Shown here: positions 15,565 to 22,939 of the stretch, piece by piece | How the letters are laid out: every line of letters starts with the position of its first letter | Position numbering within the stretch: position 1 is the first letter of the stretch | Assembly: GCA_015067245.1 (NCBI GenBank) | Contig: SVMV01000007.1 | Coordinates: forward strand, 1-38,643 | DNA length: 38,643 nt | Direction: 5' to 3' | Source: Oscillospiraceae bacterium | Lineage (GTDB): Bacteria; Bacillota; Clostridia; Oscillospirales; Ruminococcaceae | Program-made: the position numbers and the translations under genes | Notes under the pieces: model-generated | What the model was told of the DNA's origin: nothing | Databases searched by the model: none | Seen by the model: only the letters and a program-made list of their open reading frames with translations

Positions 15565-15593
15565 GGTTCTGAATGGTGTTCAGAACCTTTTTT
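15565..15593 (+). terminator. Terminator of the tRNA operon
   Basis: GGTTCTGAA pairs with TTCAGAACC around a 5-base loop and is followed by TTTTTT. Confidence 0.9.
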
Positions 15594-15600
15594 GTTTGCA

Positions 15601-15732
15601 TAATATTTCCATTCTTTGCGGTGGGAGCAGCTGTGCCGCAGGTGCAGCGTGGATTCGAACAGGGCGTTAAGAAAACAGTCCGGTGGACTGTTTTTAGCCC
15701 GCGGCTCGCGATATCCATCCGCTCCCACCAAA
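15601..15732. repeat. Scrambled copies of the tRNA-Tyr 3' end
   Basis: ATCCATCCGCTCCCACCAAA, the last bases of tRNA-Tyr plus three flanking bases (15534-15553), recurs exactly at 15713-15732. Between the two, the minus strand of 15619-15660 reads GTTCGAATCCA ... GCTCCCACCG, an inverted partial copy of the T arm and acceptor interrupted by about 21 bases. A perfect hairpin AAAACAGTCC/GGACTGTTTT also lies inside (15672-15694). The segment encodes no complete tRNA or protein. Confidence 0.8.
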
Positions 15733-15741
15733 AGATAAAAG

Positions 15742-15769
15742 AAAGACGTTCAAAAGAACGTCTTTTTTT
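15742..15769 (+). terminator. Second strong terminator downstream of tRNA-Tyr
   Basis: AAAGACGTTC-AAAA-GAACGTCTTT is a perfect 10-bp hairpin, followed by TTTT. It ends the scrambled tRNA-derived segment and insulates the next gene. Confidence 0.85.
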
Positions 15770-15871
15770 ATTTGCTGTTTTGCTCTTTTCTGTGCAAATT
15801 ATATATGATACAATTAATCTGTAAACAAAATCCGCAAACCTATACATTATATCTGTAAAAGGAGAGCGCCT

Positions 15872-16111
15872 ATGAAAACTTTATTCAGCAGTGCAGACGA
15901 ATATCTTAAACTTTCCAGCTGGAAAGACCTTACCCTTATAAAATTCTGTCTTTTCTCTATGGGTGTGCTGGTGGGCACATACGCAAAGCGTGATACCAAA
16001 AAACAGGTGCGCATTGCTGCTGCGGCTGTATTTGTGCTGACCTATATTCCGCTTATGGTAAAATACGCCCTTGTGCTGATCAAAACAATAAACGACAGCA
16101 AAAAAGTTTAA
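15872..16111 (+). CDS. Small membrane protein (often labelled phosphate ABC permease-like)
   Basis: A 79-residue protein with two hydrophobic helices (about residues 25-42 and 49-70) joined by a basic loop (YAKRDTKKQVR). Similar short proteins, starting with LFxxADEYLKxSSWKDLxLxKFCL, are common in Clostridia. They are sometimes annotated as a permease of a phosphate ABC transporter, a label that is not justified by their size. I recognise the pattern but know of no function. AGGAGAGCG precedes the ATG. The gene lies 14 bp before msrA, so the two may share a transcript. Confidence 0.7.
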   Translation: MKTLFSSADEYLKLSSWKDLTLIKFCLFSMGVLVGTYAKRDTKKQVRIAAAAVFVLTYIPLMVKYALVLIKTINDSKKV

Positions 16112-16125
16112 AAAGGAGATATATT

Positions 16126-16626
16126 ATGTCTAAAATGGAAAGCGCATATTTTGCAGGGGGCTGCTTTTGGTGCATCACCCCAACCTTTAAAGAAACACCA
16201 GGCGTTGCTGCCGTTGTAAGCGGCTATGCTGGCGGCGATTTGCAAAACCCAACCTACAAAGATGTTAAAAGCCAGAAAAGCGGCCACAGAGAAACCATTA
16301 AAATTGATTTTGACAGCGAGCAGGTAAGCTTTGAAGATTTATTTGGCACCTTTTTGTGCAGTGTAAATCCTTTTGATGACGGCGGCCAGTTTATCGACAG
16401 AGGGTTTTCTTACACACTTGCGGTTTATTACACAAGCGAAGAACAAAAAGAAACTGCCGCAAAGGGTATACACGACCTTGAACAGCTTGCAGGTATGAAA
16501 GCCCATATAAGCCTTGAGCCTTACAAAAACTTTTTTGAAGCCGAAGAAGAACATCAGGACTACTATCTTAAAAACCCTGAAGAATTTCACAAAGAACTGG
16601 TGGAAAGCGGCAGAATTAAAGAGTAG
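16126..16626 (+). CDS. msrA: Peptide-methionine (S)-S-oxide reductase MsrA
   Basis: A 166-residue cytoplasmic repair enzyme that reduces the S epimer of methionine sulfoxide. The catalytic motif GGCFWC places the reactive Cys at residue 13. GVAAVVSGYAGGDLQNPTY and the HRETIKIDFD segment are standard MsrA landmarks, and EEHQDYYLKNP closes the domain. No MsrB domain is fused. The second Cys directly within GCFWC occurs in a subset of MsrA proteins; no C-terminal resolving Cys pair is visible, so recycling may use this Cys or an external partner. AAAGGAGA precedes the ATG. Confidence 0.96.
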   Translation: MSKMESAYFAGGCFWCITPTFKETPGVAAVVSGYAGGDLQNPTYKDVKSQKSGHRETIKIDFDSEQVSFEDLFGTFLCSVNPFDDGGQFIDRGFSYTLAVYYTSEEQKETAAKGIHDLEQLAGMKAHISLEPYKNFFEAEEEHQDYYLKNPEEFHKELVESGRIKE

Positions 16627-16687
16627 CAGAACTCTTGCAACGGTCTGACTGCAAATACCCATTTTTATAGAACAAAAGGAGAAAACA

Positions 16688-16999
16688 ATGTTTAACGAAT
16701 ACAACAGCGAAATTATCACCCTTACAGACGAAAACGGCCAGATTATTGTTGCCGATGTGGTTGACCAGCTGACCAGCAAAGATGGCAAAACCTATGTTGC
16801 CATTGTGCCTATTGGGGAAGATTTTAACGACGATGACCTTTACGCCCTTGAAAAACGCACCGATAAAAATGGCGAAGAATATATGGTGGACATTGAGGAC
16901 GATGCCGAATTTGAAAAAATTATCGGTATTTTTGTGCGCCGCATTGAAGAAAGAGAAGATGCCGCAGCCGCAGAAAGCGTAATGAAGTACGAATTATAA
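16688..16999 (+). CDS. DUF1292 family protein
   Basis: A 103-residue acidic protein with the DUF1292 (YrzB-like) pattern. IITLTDENGQIIVADVVDQL near the N terminus, KTYVAIVPI in the middle and DLYALEKRTDKNGEEYMVDIEDDAEFEKI in the second half are all typical. The family is widespread in Firmicutes and its biochemical role is unknown. AAAAGGAGA precedes the ATG. It lies 61 bp after msrA and may be part of the same transcript. The MITE-like element copy B begins 13 bp after its stop codon. Confidence 0.85.
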   Translation: MFNEYNSEIITLTDENGQIIVADVVDQLTSKDGKTYVAIVPIGEDFNDDDLYALEKRTDKNGEEYMVDIEDDAEFEKIIGIFVRRIEEREDAAAAESVMKYEL

Positions 17000-17012
17000 A
17001 TGCAATACAAAA

Positions 17013-17121
17013 TGTCATTCTGAGTAACGTCAGTTGCGAAGAATCTCTCGGTTTGAACAAAACAGTGTCAGCCCCTGATTTGTGCTGACAAAGAGATTCT
17101 TCGCTAACGCTCAGAATGACA
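17013..17121. repeat. MITE-like inverted-repeat element, copy B
   Basis: This 109-bp element has perfect 12-bp terminal inverted repeats TGTCATTCTGAG and CTCAGAATGACA. Internal inverted blocks GCGAAGAATCTCT and AGAGATTCTTCGC are longer than in copy A, and CAGC/GCTG arms lie at the centre. As RNA it would form one long hairpin, so it may terminate both the plus DUF1292 gene and the minus SDR gene that converge on it. Confidence 0.85.
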
Positions 17122-17171
17122 TATTTTTATTCTCAGAATTACATATTTGTATTTTTGATAAACTTTAAATC

Positions 17172-17957
17172 TTATTCTTTTCTGTTGCTTTGCACGGTGT
17201 ATATAAACCATTTTGCAAAACTTCTTGGGGCAAGGCGCACGGCAAATGCGCCCAGTTTGCACATTATATCAGGCAGGGCAATAGCCTTGCCTTTTTTCAT
17301 TGCACTGTAGCCATATCGGCTTACCTGGGCGGCCTTGCCGTCCTCCTTGCCGCTGAACAGCAAACTCTTTTTAAAACCTGCGGCATCGGCAAAGCCTGTG
17401 TTTACAGGGCCTGGGCAAAGGGCAGTTACAGTTACACCGCTGCCTTTGAGCTCGGTGGCAAGGGCGTCGCTGAAATTGAGCACATAGGCCTTGCTGGCAT
17501 AATAGGTTGCCATGCCCGGACCTGGAGCAAAGCCTGCAATGGAAGCAACATTGAGAATGTGGCCTTTTTTCTGCGCCAGCATATAAGGCAGATAAAGATG
17601 GCACAGCTTTGTAAGGGTGATAATGTTAAGATTAAGCATCTGCTGCTGTTTTGCAAGGCTGGAGGGGGCAAAATCCCCTAAAATGCCAAAGCCTGCGTTG
17701 TTTACAAGCACATCTATGTTTATATTCTTCTGCTGTGTAAAGGCATAAATTTCTTCCGCTGCGCCTTGTGCAGACAAATCCTTGGTGATTACCGTTACAT
17801 CCACGCCGTATTCGCCTTCAAGGCTGTGTTTTATGGCGTTTAGCTTATCGGTGCTGCGTGCCACAAGCACAAGGTTATAGCCGTCCTTTGCAAAAAGCTT
17901 TGCAAACTGTGCACCAAAGCCAGAGGAAGCCCCTGTGATAAGTGCAGTTTTTGTCAT
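17172..17957 (-). CDS. Short-chain dehydrogenase/reductase (SDR family)
   Basis: A 261-residue NAD(P)-dependent oxidoreductase of the classical SDR type. The cofactor motif TGASSGFG is at residues 8-15. VLVNNAGFGI is the NNAG motif, and the catalytic Ser and YxxxK are in NVASIAGF and YYASKAYVL. LCPGPVNTGF follows the active site as in the DltE/YqjQ-like SDR group, and a basic C-terminal tail is present. ARS after the second strand favours NADP. The substrate is not predictable. It is divergent from the secreted protein at 18098, and their promoters share the same 100 bp. Confidence 0.9.
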   Translation of the reverse strand: MTKTALITGASSGFGAQFAKLFAKDGYNLVLVARSTDKLNAIKHSLEGEYGVDVTVITKDLSAQGAAEEIYAFTQQKNINIDVLVNNAGFGILGDFAPSSLAKQQQMLNLNIITLTKLCHLYLPYMLAQKKGHILNVASIAGFAPGPGMATYYASKAYVLNFSDALATELKGSGVTVTALCPGPVNTGFADAAGFKKSLLFSGKEDGKAAQVSRYGYSAMKKGKAIALPDIMCKLGAFAVRLAPRSFAKWFIYTVQSNRKE

Positions 17958-17993
17958 AAAAATTCCACCCCGTTTTCACTTTTTGTTGATAAC

Positions 17994-18022
17994 ATTTTAT
18001 ACAATTTATCCGCCATTGTCAA
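17994..18022 (-). promoter_or_regulatory. Promoter for the SDR gene
   Basis: On the minus strand TTGACA (18022-18017) and TAAAAT (17999-17994) are 17 bp apart. TATAAA overlaps with shorter spacing. It is back to back with the plus-strand promoter at 18025. Confidence 0.6.
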
Positions 18023-18024
18023 AA

Positions 18025-18053
18025 TTGACCTTGGCTGGTTATAAGAGTATAAT
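18025..18053 (+). promoter_or_regulatory. Promoter for the 18098 secreted protein
   Basis: TTGACC at 18025-18030 and a perfect TATAAT at 18048-18053 are 17 bp apart. Only two bases separate its -35 box from that of the divergent SDR promoter. Confidence 0.75.
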
Positions 18054-18097
18054 AATATCAGCAGTTTAAATTACCAAAGCCGAAAGGGTGTTTATAT

Positions 18098-18859
18098 ATG
18101 AAAAATATCTTTACAATGAAAAACCTTATTGCCGCCATACTTGCAGGGCTGGTGCTGATGTTTATTATGGTTACAACGCCAAAAGGCACCGAGCCATTGT
18201 CACCGGACGGCAACTATACCTATCCTGAATACTGCATTGGCCACGAAAGCGAATTTGTGGTTAACAAGGCCGCAAACAGCTATATCAACCACGGCTTTGT
18301 AGGAGATGCCATAACTTATGTTGGCAGCAAAGGTTTTAACAGCTATGGGAATTTTGAGCTGACCGCCAGCAGCTTTGACGAAAGCACCAACAGCTTTTAT
18401 AACCCAAGCATCGACCTTGGCTTTAAGCTGCCTGAGGGCTGGCAGGCTGTGTGCGGCACACCAACCGCAGGCGAAAACAGCGCATATTTTTACGATTTCA
18501 GTGCCGTATCGCCAGACGGTGAATATATGCTTACGGTAAAATATCACGACCTTGAGGCCGACGGCATAACCATAAAAAACGAAAAGGATTATATCCTTTA
18601 TTACGGCGATGTAAAAACCGATAAATACTGGCAGGACGGATATAAAAATATAAGCGGCAGCAATGTTTTTTTGGGTGATAAATTCTGTCATCTCACCGAG
18701 ATGTACAGCCTTGAAACTGACGAAAAGGCTGTGGATATGGGCCGCATATTCCTTGCAAACCAGCTGATGAACAAAAAATATGTGCTGCTGGTGGAATACA
18801 GAACACCTTATTATAATGTCGACCACAGTGTGTGGCAGCAGTTTTTCTGTAAAAATTAA
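18098..18859 (+). CDS. Unknown secreted or membrane-anchored protein
   Basis: A 253-residue protein of unrecognised family. Residues 8-26 form one hydrophobic helix (NLIAAILAGLVLMFIMV) without a clear signal peptidase or lipobox site, so it may stay anchored with the remaining 225 residues outside the cell. The outer part is rich in aromatic residues and Ser/Gly, with blocks such as SPDGNYTYPEYC and SPDGEYMLTVKYHDLE that suggest a beta-rich fold. Only a weak GGGTG lies upstream of the ATG; no better start is available. It has its own promoter and terminator, so it is a single-gene unit. Confidence 0.6.
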   Translation: MKNIFTMKNLIAAILAGLVLMFIMVTTPKGTEPLSPDGNYTYPEYCIGHESEFVVNKAANSYINHGFVGDAITYVGSKGFNSYGNFELTASSFDESTNSFYNPSIDLGFKLPEGWQAVCGTPTAGENSAYFYDFSAVSPDGEYMLTVKYHDLEADGITIKNEKDYILYYGDVKTDKYWQDGYKNISGSNVFLGDKFCHLTEMYSLETDEKAVDMGRIFLANQLMNKKYVLLVEYRTPYYNVDHSVWQQFFCKN

Positions 18860-18892
18860 ATTGAATATAATTAACCGATAAATAAACAAAAA

Positions 18893-18921
18893 CCCCTTTG
18901 GCATACGCACTTGCCAAAGGG
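18893..18921. terminator. Bidirectional terminator between the secreted protein and gltS
   Basis: CCCTTTGGCA pairs with TGCCAAAGGG around an 8-base loop. ATTTTTGCTTTT follows on the plus strand and GTTTTTGTTTATTT on the minus strand. Confidence 0.85.
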
Positions 18922-19076
18922 ATTTTTGCTTTTCACAGTTTAAAGAGGGGTATTATGGTTTATACATAAAGTATCCGCAAATGCATAAACCGCTGTGATA
19001 AAAATTTGTCTTAAGAGGTTTGAAAAAATTTATATAAACTTGGGATAGTTTGCCTTTAATAACTGCTATATCTGCA
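18922..19076. other. Short intergenic stretch downstream of gltS
   Basis: I see no gene, tRNA or clear structure here apart from the shared terminator on its left edge. Confidence 0.5.
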
Positions 19077-20279
19077 TTAACCAAGGAAGGATACAAACAG
19101 TGTGATGATAATGCCGTTGCAGAAGTCGATAAAGAGCGAGCCTACCAGCGGAACAACAAGAAATGCTGTTGGTGAAGGGCCGTTTTTCTTTGTGATTGCC
19201 TGCATATTTGCCATTGCGTTTGGTGTTGCACCCATGCCAAAGCCGCAAAGACCGCCGCTGATAACAGCTGCATCGTAGCTTTTGCCAAGAAGATTGAAGC
19301 AGACAAATCTTGCAAGGATAAACATAAGTGCTGTCTGTGCAATAAGCATAACAACCATTGGGATTGCAAGGTCTGCAAGCTGCCACAGTTTAAGGCCCAT
19401 CATTGCAAGACCAAGGAACACAGACAGGCAGTAGCTGCCGATTGTGTCTATTTCTTCCATTGGCACATCCCAACCTTTAAATTCGAACACATTGCGGATA
19501 ACAGCAGCTGCCATCATAGCGCCGATATAGCCAGGGAATGTAAGTGTTGTGCCCATAATTGTAAGGCCGCTGAGTGCCTTGCCGATAATTGTGCCAATGC
19601 CAAGAGCAACAAAAAGGAACATAATTGCATTAAGGAAACGGCCCTGGTCAATTCTGCCTGCTTCCTTTTCTGCGCCGATTTCGCCGCCTGTTGCAGATTC
19701 GGTTGGTTTAAGGTTGTATTTTTTGATAACTGAAGATGCAATTGGGCCGCCGATAACACAGCCTGCCACAAGACCAAATGTTGCAGAAGCAACTGCCACA
19801 ACTGTTGCGCCGTCAAGGCCTGCTGCTTCAAGCACAGGGCCAAATGCTGCAGATGTGCCGTGGCCGCCAACCATTGGGATTGAGCCTGTTGCAAGGCCAA
19901 GCAGCGGATTTATGCCAAATGCTGTTGCAATGGCTGCACCCATTGTGTTTTGAATAACAACTGTGCCGATTGCAATTGCAAGAAAGATAAACACCATCTT
20001 GCCGCCTTTTTTGAGCATTTTGAACGCTGCTGCAAAACCAACGGAACAGAAAAACATATTCATAAAGATTGTCTGTATTGTTGCATCAAAGCTGATTTCA
20101 AGTATGCCTGCACTTCTTAAAGCAAGATGTGCCAAAGCAAAGATAACACCGCCTACAACAGGTTCTGGAATACAGTACTTTCTGAAAAAGCTGAACTTAG
20201 CCACCATAAAACGTCCAAGCAGCAAAACGCCCATTGCCACTGCGGCGGCCTGAAACATATCAAGATTGATAACCTTCAT
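19077..20279 (-). CDS. gltS: Sodium/glutamate symporter GltS
   Basis: A 400-residue polytopic carrier of the GltS (ESS) family, about 10 membrane segments plus two re-entrant loops. The family landmarks IPEPVVGGVIFAL near residue 40, GSIPMVGGHGTSAAFGP near residue 133 and the second inverted half SGGLCGFGMGATPNAMANM near residue 355 are all present. It should import glutamate with sodium. TGGAGG precedes the ATG. The gene is divergent from a GlnK/GlnL-like two-component system, and TTTTGT repeats lie on both strands of the shared upstream region, so it is probably their target. Confidence 0.95.
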   Translation of the reverse strand: MKVINLDMFQAAAVAMGVLLLGRFMVAKFSFFRKYCIPEPVVGGVIFALAHLALRSAGILEISFDATIQTIFMNMFFCSVGFAAAFKMLKKGGKMVFIFLAIAIGTVVIQNTMGAAIATAFGINPLLGLATGSIPMVGGHGTSAAFGPVLEAAGLDGATVVAVASATFGLVAGCVIGGPIASSVIKKYNLKPTESATGGEIGAEKEAGRIDQGRFLNAIMFLFVALGIGTIIGKALSGLTIMGTTLTFPGYIGAMMAAAVIRNVFEFKGWDVPMEEIDTIGSYCLSVFLGLAMMGLKLWQLADLAIPMVVMLIAQTALMFILARFVCFNLLGKSYDAAVISGGLCGFGMGATPNAMANMQAITKKNGPSPTAFLVVPLVGSLFIDFCNGIIITLFVSFLG

Positions 20280-20347
20280 AAAAATCCTCCATAAAATTTT
20301 CTCTCGTTTTTGTTGTACTTATCTTAAATATGCTCTTTCAAAAAAAT

Positions 20348-20374
20348 ACAAAAAAATACAGCGTTAAAACAAAA
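20348..20374 (-). promoter_or_regulatory. TTTTGT repeats upstream of gltS (candidate GlnL-type site)
   Basis: On the minus strand TTTTGT occurs at 20374-20369 and 20353-20348, 21 bp apart, with a degenerate CGCTGT at 20363-20358 between them. This gives a 10-11 bp phase. The same arrangement on the other strand precedes the kinase gene. Confidence 0.5.
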
Positions 20375-20438
20375 TTTGTACAAATTCTATTAAAAAATCG
20401 GCCACATTTTATTTATTTTTTACAATTGTGTTTTTTCC

Positions 20439-20475
20439 TTTTGTAGCTTTTTGTAGCTTTGCGTAGTTTTTTTGT
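20439..20475 (+). promoter_or_regulatory. TTTTGT-N4-TTTTGT direct repeats upstream of the kinase gene (candidate GlnL-type site)
   Basis: TTTTGT occurs at 20439, 20449 and 20470, with a degenerate TTGCGT at 20459, so four units lie in about 10-bp phase. The first two match exactly the TTTTGT-N4-TTTTGT pattern that I recall for B. subtilis GlnL (YcbB). The adjacent response regulator belongs to that family, which suggests autoregulation. Confidence 0.6.
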
Positions 20476-20534
20476 AGAAAATATGCTATTCTTTTGTTAT
20501 TAAATAAAGTATTTAATTACATTTTGGTGTTTAT

Positions 20535-21848
20535 ATGAAAAGATTTTTAAGGCGTAATGATGACCTGACCATAATTGTTATAATCTCCCTTGTTGTAACT
20601 GTGGCAAGTCAGTTTTATTTTAATGCTTTTACCGACAGTTTCAGAATTTCGGTGGCGGTTATTGTGCTGCCGCTGCTGCTTATGACAATAGGGCAGGATG
20701 TATCTGCCGTAAAAACCTGCTTTGCAACTGCGGCGTGCATATTTGTGCTGCGTTTATCCATACATTACGGCATATATCACAACCTTGAAGGTGCTGTGGA
20801 TATGTATCTGCCAAATGCTGTTTTTTACATTGCCTACGGTTTTATATTCACCCTGCTTTGCCCAAACAGGCACACCGCAAGCTACCGCAAGATGTTCAGC
20901 GTTATACTTGTAAGCGATTTTTTGTCCAATATATGCGAAATCTGTGTGGCTGGCGCTGGGGAAGATTTTAAAAATATTGTCGAGATTGTAACCACCCTTA
21001 TCGGCGTTGCCTTTGTGCGTGGGGTTATAACCTGGCTGCTGCTTGTAGGTGAAAAGCAATACCGCACCTTGCTGCAGAAAGAAGAACACGAAAACCGCTA
21101 TCAGCGGCTGTTTCTTATGACAACAGGCCTTAAAAACGAAATCTATTTTATGAAAAAGAACAGCGAAGAGATAGAAAACGTTATGGGCACCGCCTATAAG
21201 CTGTACGAACGTTTAAGCCGCAGCGACCTGCCTGACGATATAAAAAATATGTCCCTTGCTCTTGCAAAGGACGTTCACGAGATAAAAAAGGATTATATCC
21301 GCATTATTCAGGGTATTGAAGACGAAATAAGCGAAGAATATGACGAAAAGCAGATGAAGTTCAGTGATATCCTTTATATACTTAAAGACACAACCCATCA
21401 TCTGCTGGAAGCAAAAAACCTTAACTTTATTTTAAATTTCAGCTGCAAGGATGATTTTTTAACTGCCGAGCATTATGCACTGATGAACATTTTTAAAAAC
21501 CTTGTTACCAACGCCATTGAAGCAATGGAAAACAGCGAAAGCGGCGACACTATAACTTTGGAGCAGGCCCTTGTGGACGATGAATTTATATTTGTGGTAA
21601 AGGACAACGGCCCTGGCATCTCCAAACGGCATCTGCCAAATATCTTTAAAATGGGCTATTCCACCAAGTTTGACTATGTAACAGGCAACATCTACCGCGG
21701 GGTAGGGCTGTACGGCGTAAAGGCTGCTGTTGAAGAACAGTTTGGCGGCAGCATAGATGTGCATTCGGTTTTTGGCCAGGGTACACAGTTTACAATAAAG
21801 GTGCCAAAAGCCGCCCTTGCGGTTGAAAAAAACCGCCAGCAGCTTTAA
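20535..21848 (+). CDS. Sensor histidine kinase, GlnK (YcbA)-like
   Basis: A 437-residue sensor kinase. About six hydrophobic helices fill residues 10-170 with very short loops, so the signal is probably sensed in or via the membrane, possibly by contact with the transporter. A helical segment follows, with the H box DVHEIKKDY (H248). The ATPase domain has the N box NLVTNAIEAM (N322/N326), G1 DNGPGIS (357-363) and G2 YRGVGLYGV (388-396). This layout and its partnership with a YcbB-type regulator match GlnK of Bacillus. No strong Shine-Dalgarno precedes the ATG. It is co-oriented with the regulator 83 bp downstream and divergent from gltS. Confidence 0.88.
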   Translation: MKRFLRRNDDLTIIVIISLVVTVASQFYFNAFTDSFRISVAVIVLPLLLMTIGQDVSAVKTCFATAACIFVLRLSIHYGIYHNLEGAVDMYLPNAVFYIAYGFIFTLLCPNRHTASYRKMFSVILVSDFLSNICEICVAGAGEDFKNIVEIVTTLIGVAFVRGVITWLLLVGEKQYRTLLQKEEHENRYQRLFLMTTGLKNEIYFMKKNSEEIENVMGTAYKLYERLSRSDLPDDIKNMSLALAKDVHEIKKDYIRIIQGIEDEISEEYDEKQMKFSDILYILKDTTHHLLEAKNLNFILNFSCKDDFLTAEHYALMNIFKNLVTNAIEAMENSESGDTITLEQALVDDEFIFVVKDNGPGISKRHLPNIFKMGYSTKFDYVTGNIYRGVGLYGVKAAVEEQFGGSIDVHSVFGQGTQFTIKVPKAALAVEKNRQQL

Positions 21849-21931
21849 AAAATCATTATAACAACAAATATTTTTTACATATTGTATTTTTGCCAAAACA
21901 AATAACCAACAGTTATCAGCGAGGACCTTTT

Positions 21932-22777
21932 ATGCGCATATACATTATCGAAGACGATATATCTATAATAAACATACTTGAGGATATAATAGAAACCCAT
22001 GACCTTGGCGAAATATGCGGCGACTGCGGCGGAAATGTGCCTGATATTGCCAGTGTGCTGCGTGCAAAGCCTGATGTGGTGCTGGTGGATTTTTTGATGC
22101 CTGTTATGGACGGTGCCAGCTTTGTGGCCGAGCTGCGAAAATTTAACAGCAGCATAAAATGCATTATGATAAGCCAGGTTTCTTCCAAAGACCTTGTAAG
22201 CAAGGCATATATGGCAGGGGTGGACTTTTTTATAAGCAAGCCGATAAACCTTATCGAAATCAAATCGGTACTGGGCAATGTGCGCCAGCAGATTGAAAAC
22301 CAGCGCACCCTGGACAATATACGCAATATGTTTGTTGCAGGCAATGTGCAGACAGAGCACACCCCTTTGCAAACAGAGGACGAATACAGCCGCAAGCTGC
22401 GCATTATACTTAACAAGCTTGGCATAAGCGGCGAAAAGGGAAGCGCCGACATTGTAAAAATCTGCGAGTATCTTAAAAACAACTCTGCCGATGTTGCGTC
22501 GGTAAGCGTGGGGCAGATGTGCGAAGCTGTAAGCGACAGCCCCAAAAGCGTGGAACAGCGCATACGCCGCGCCATTGCCGCAGGTATGACAAACATCTCC
22601 CACATGGGCATTGAAGATTTTATGAACGAAACCTTTGTGGCTTTCAGCGCCACACTTTTCAGCTTTGAAGAGGTGCGCAGCGAGATGGACTTTATAAGAG
22701 GCAAGGCAAAATTTGGCGGCAAGGTTAGTATTAAAAAGTTTATTGACGGTCTTATGCTGGAGGCAGACAGATATTAG
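21932..22777 (+). CDS. Response regulator with YcbB domain, GlnL-like
   Basis: A 281-residue response regulator. I chose the ATG at 21932, not 21890, since GAGGA lies upstream and MRIYIIEDD opens the receiver domain. Acidic pocket E7-D8-D9, phosphoacceptor D53 (VVLVDFLMP) and K103 (ISKPIN) are present. Residues 140-275 match the YcbB DNA-binding domain of B. subtilis GlnL (RKLRIILNKLGISGEKGSADI; SPKSVEQRIRRAIAAGMTNI), not a LytTR or OmpR domain. With the upstream kinase it should control glutamate/glutamine uptake genes. The divergent gltS is the obvious target. A terminator shared with the convergent CofE-like gene follows. Confidence 0.9.
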   Translation: MRIYIIEDDISIINILEDIIETHDLGEICGDCGGNVPDIASVLRAKPDVVLVDFLMPVMDGASFVAELRKFNSSIKCIMISQVSSKDLVSKAYMAGVDFFISKPINLIEIKSVLGNVRQQIENQRTLDNIRNMFVAGNVQTEHTPLQTEDEYSRKLRIILNKLGISGEKGSADIVKICEYLKNNSADVASVSVGQMCEAVSDSPKSVEQRIRRAIAAGMTNISHMGIEDFMNETFVAFSATLFSFEEVRSEMDFIRGKAKFGGKVSIKKFIDGLMLEADRY

Positions 22778-22881
22778 CGGGCAGCTACATTGGCTTTTTG
22801 TAAAAGGCAGCAGGCATTTATCCCCCAAATATAACCAGACAGACCGCAAAATTTATATTATTCAAATTATTATGCAAACAA

Positions 22882-22914
22882 AAAAGGCACTCGCAGGAGT
22901 GCCTTTTATTTTTT
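22882..22914. terminator. Convergent terminator between the response regulator and the CofE-like gene
   Basis: AAAAGGCACTC-GCAG-GAGTGCCTTTT is a perfect 11-bp hairpin. ATTTTTT follows on the plus strand and a T-rich tract on the minus strand, so it can work in both directions. Confidence 0.9.
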
Positions 22915-22939
22915 ATATTTATGACAGACTGTATTTCAA

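Noticed and set aside
15350-15847. Minus-strand ORF of 165 residues across the tRNA genes
   Set aside because: Its sequence (GGSGWIRTIEVTDNRFTV, ADYKSAALPTELHQL) is the well-known spurious translation of antisense tRNA-Tyr and tRNA-Thr.
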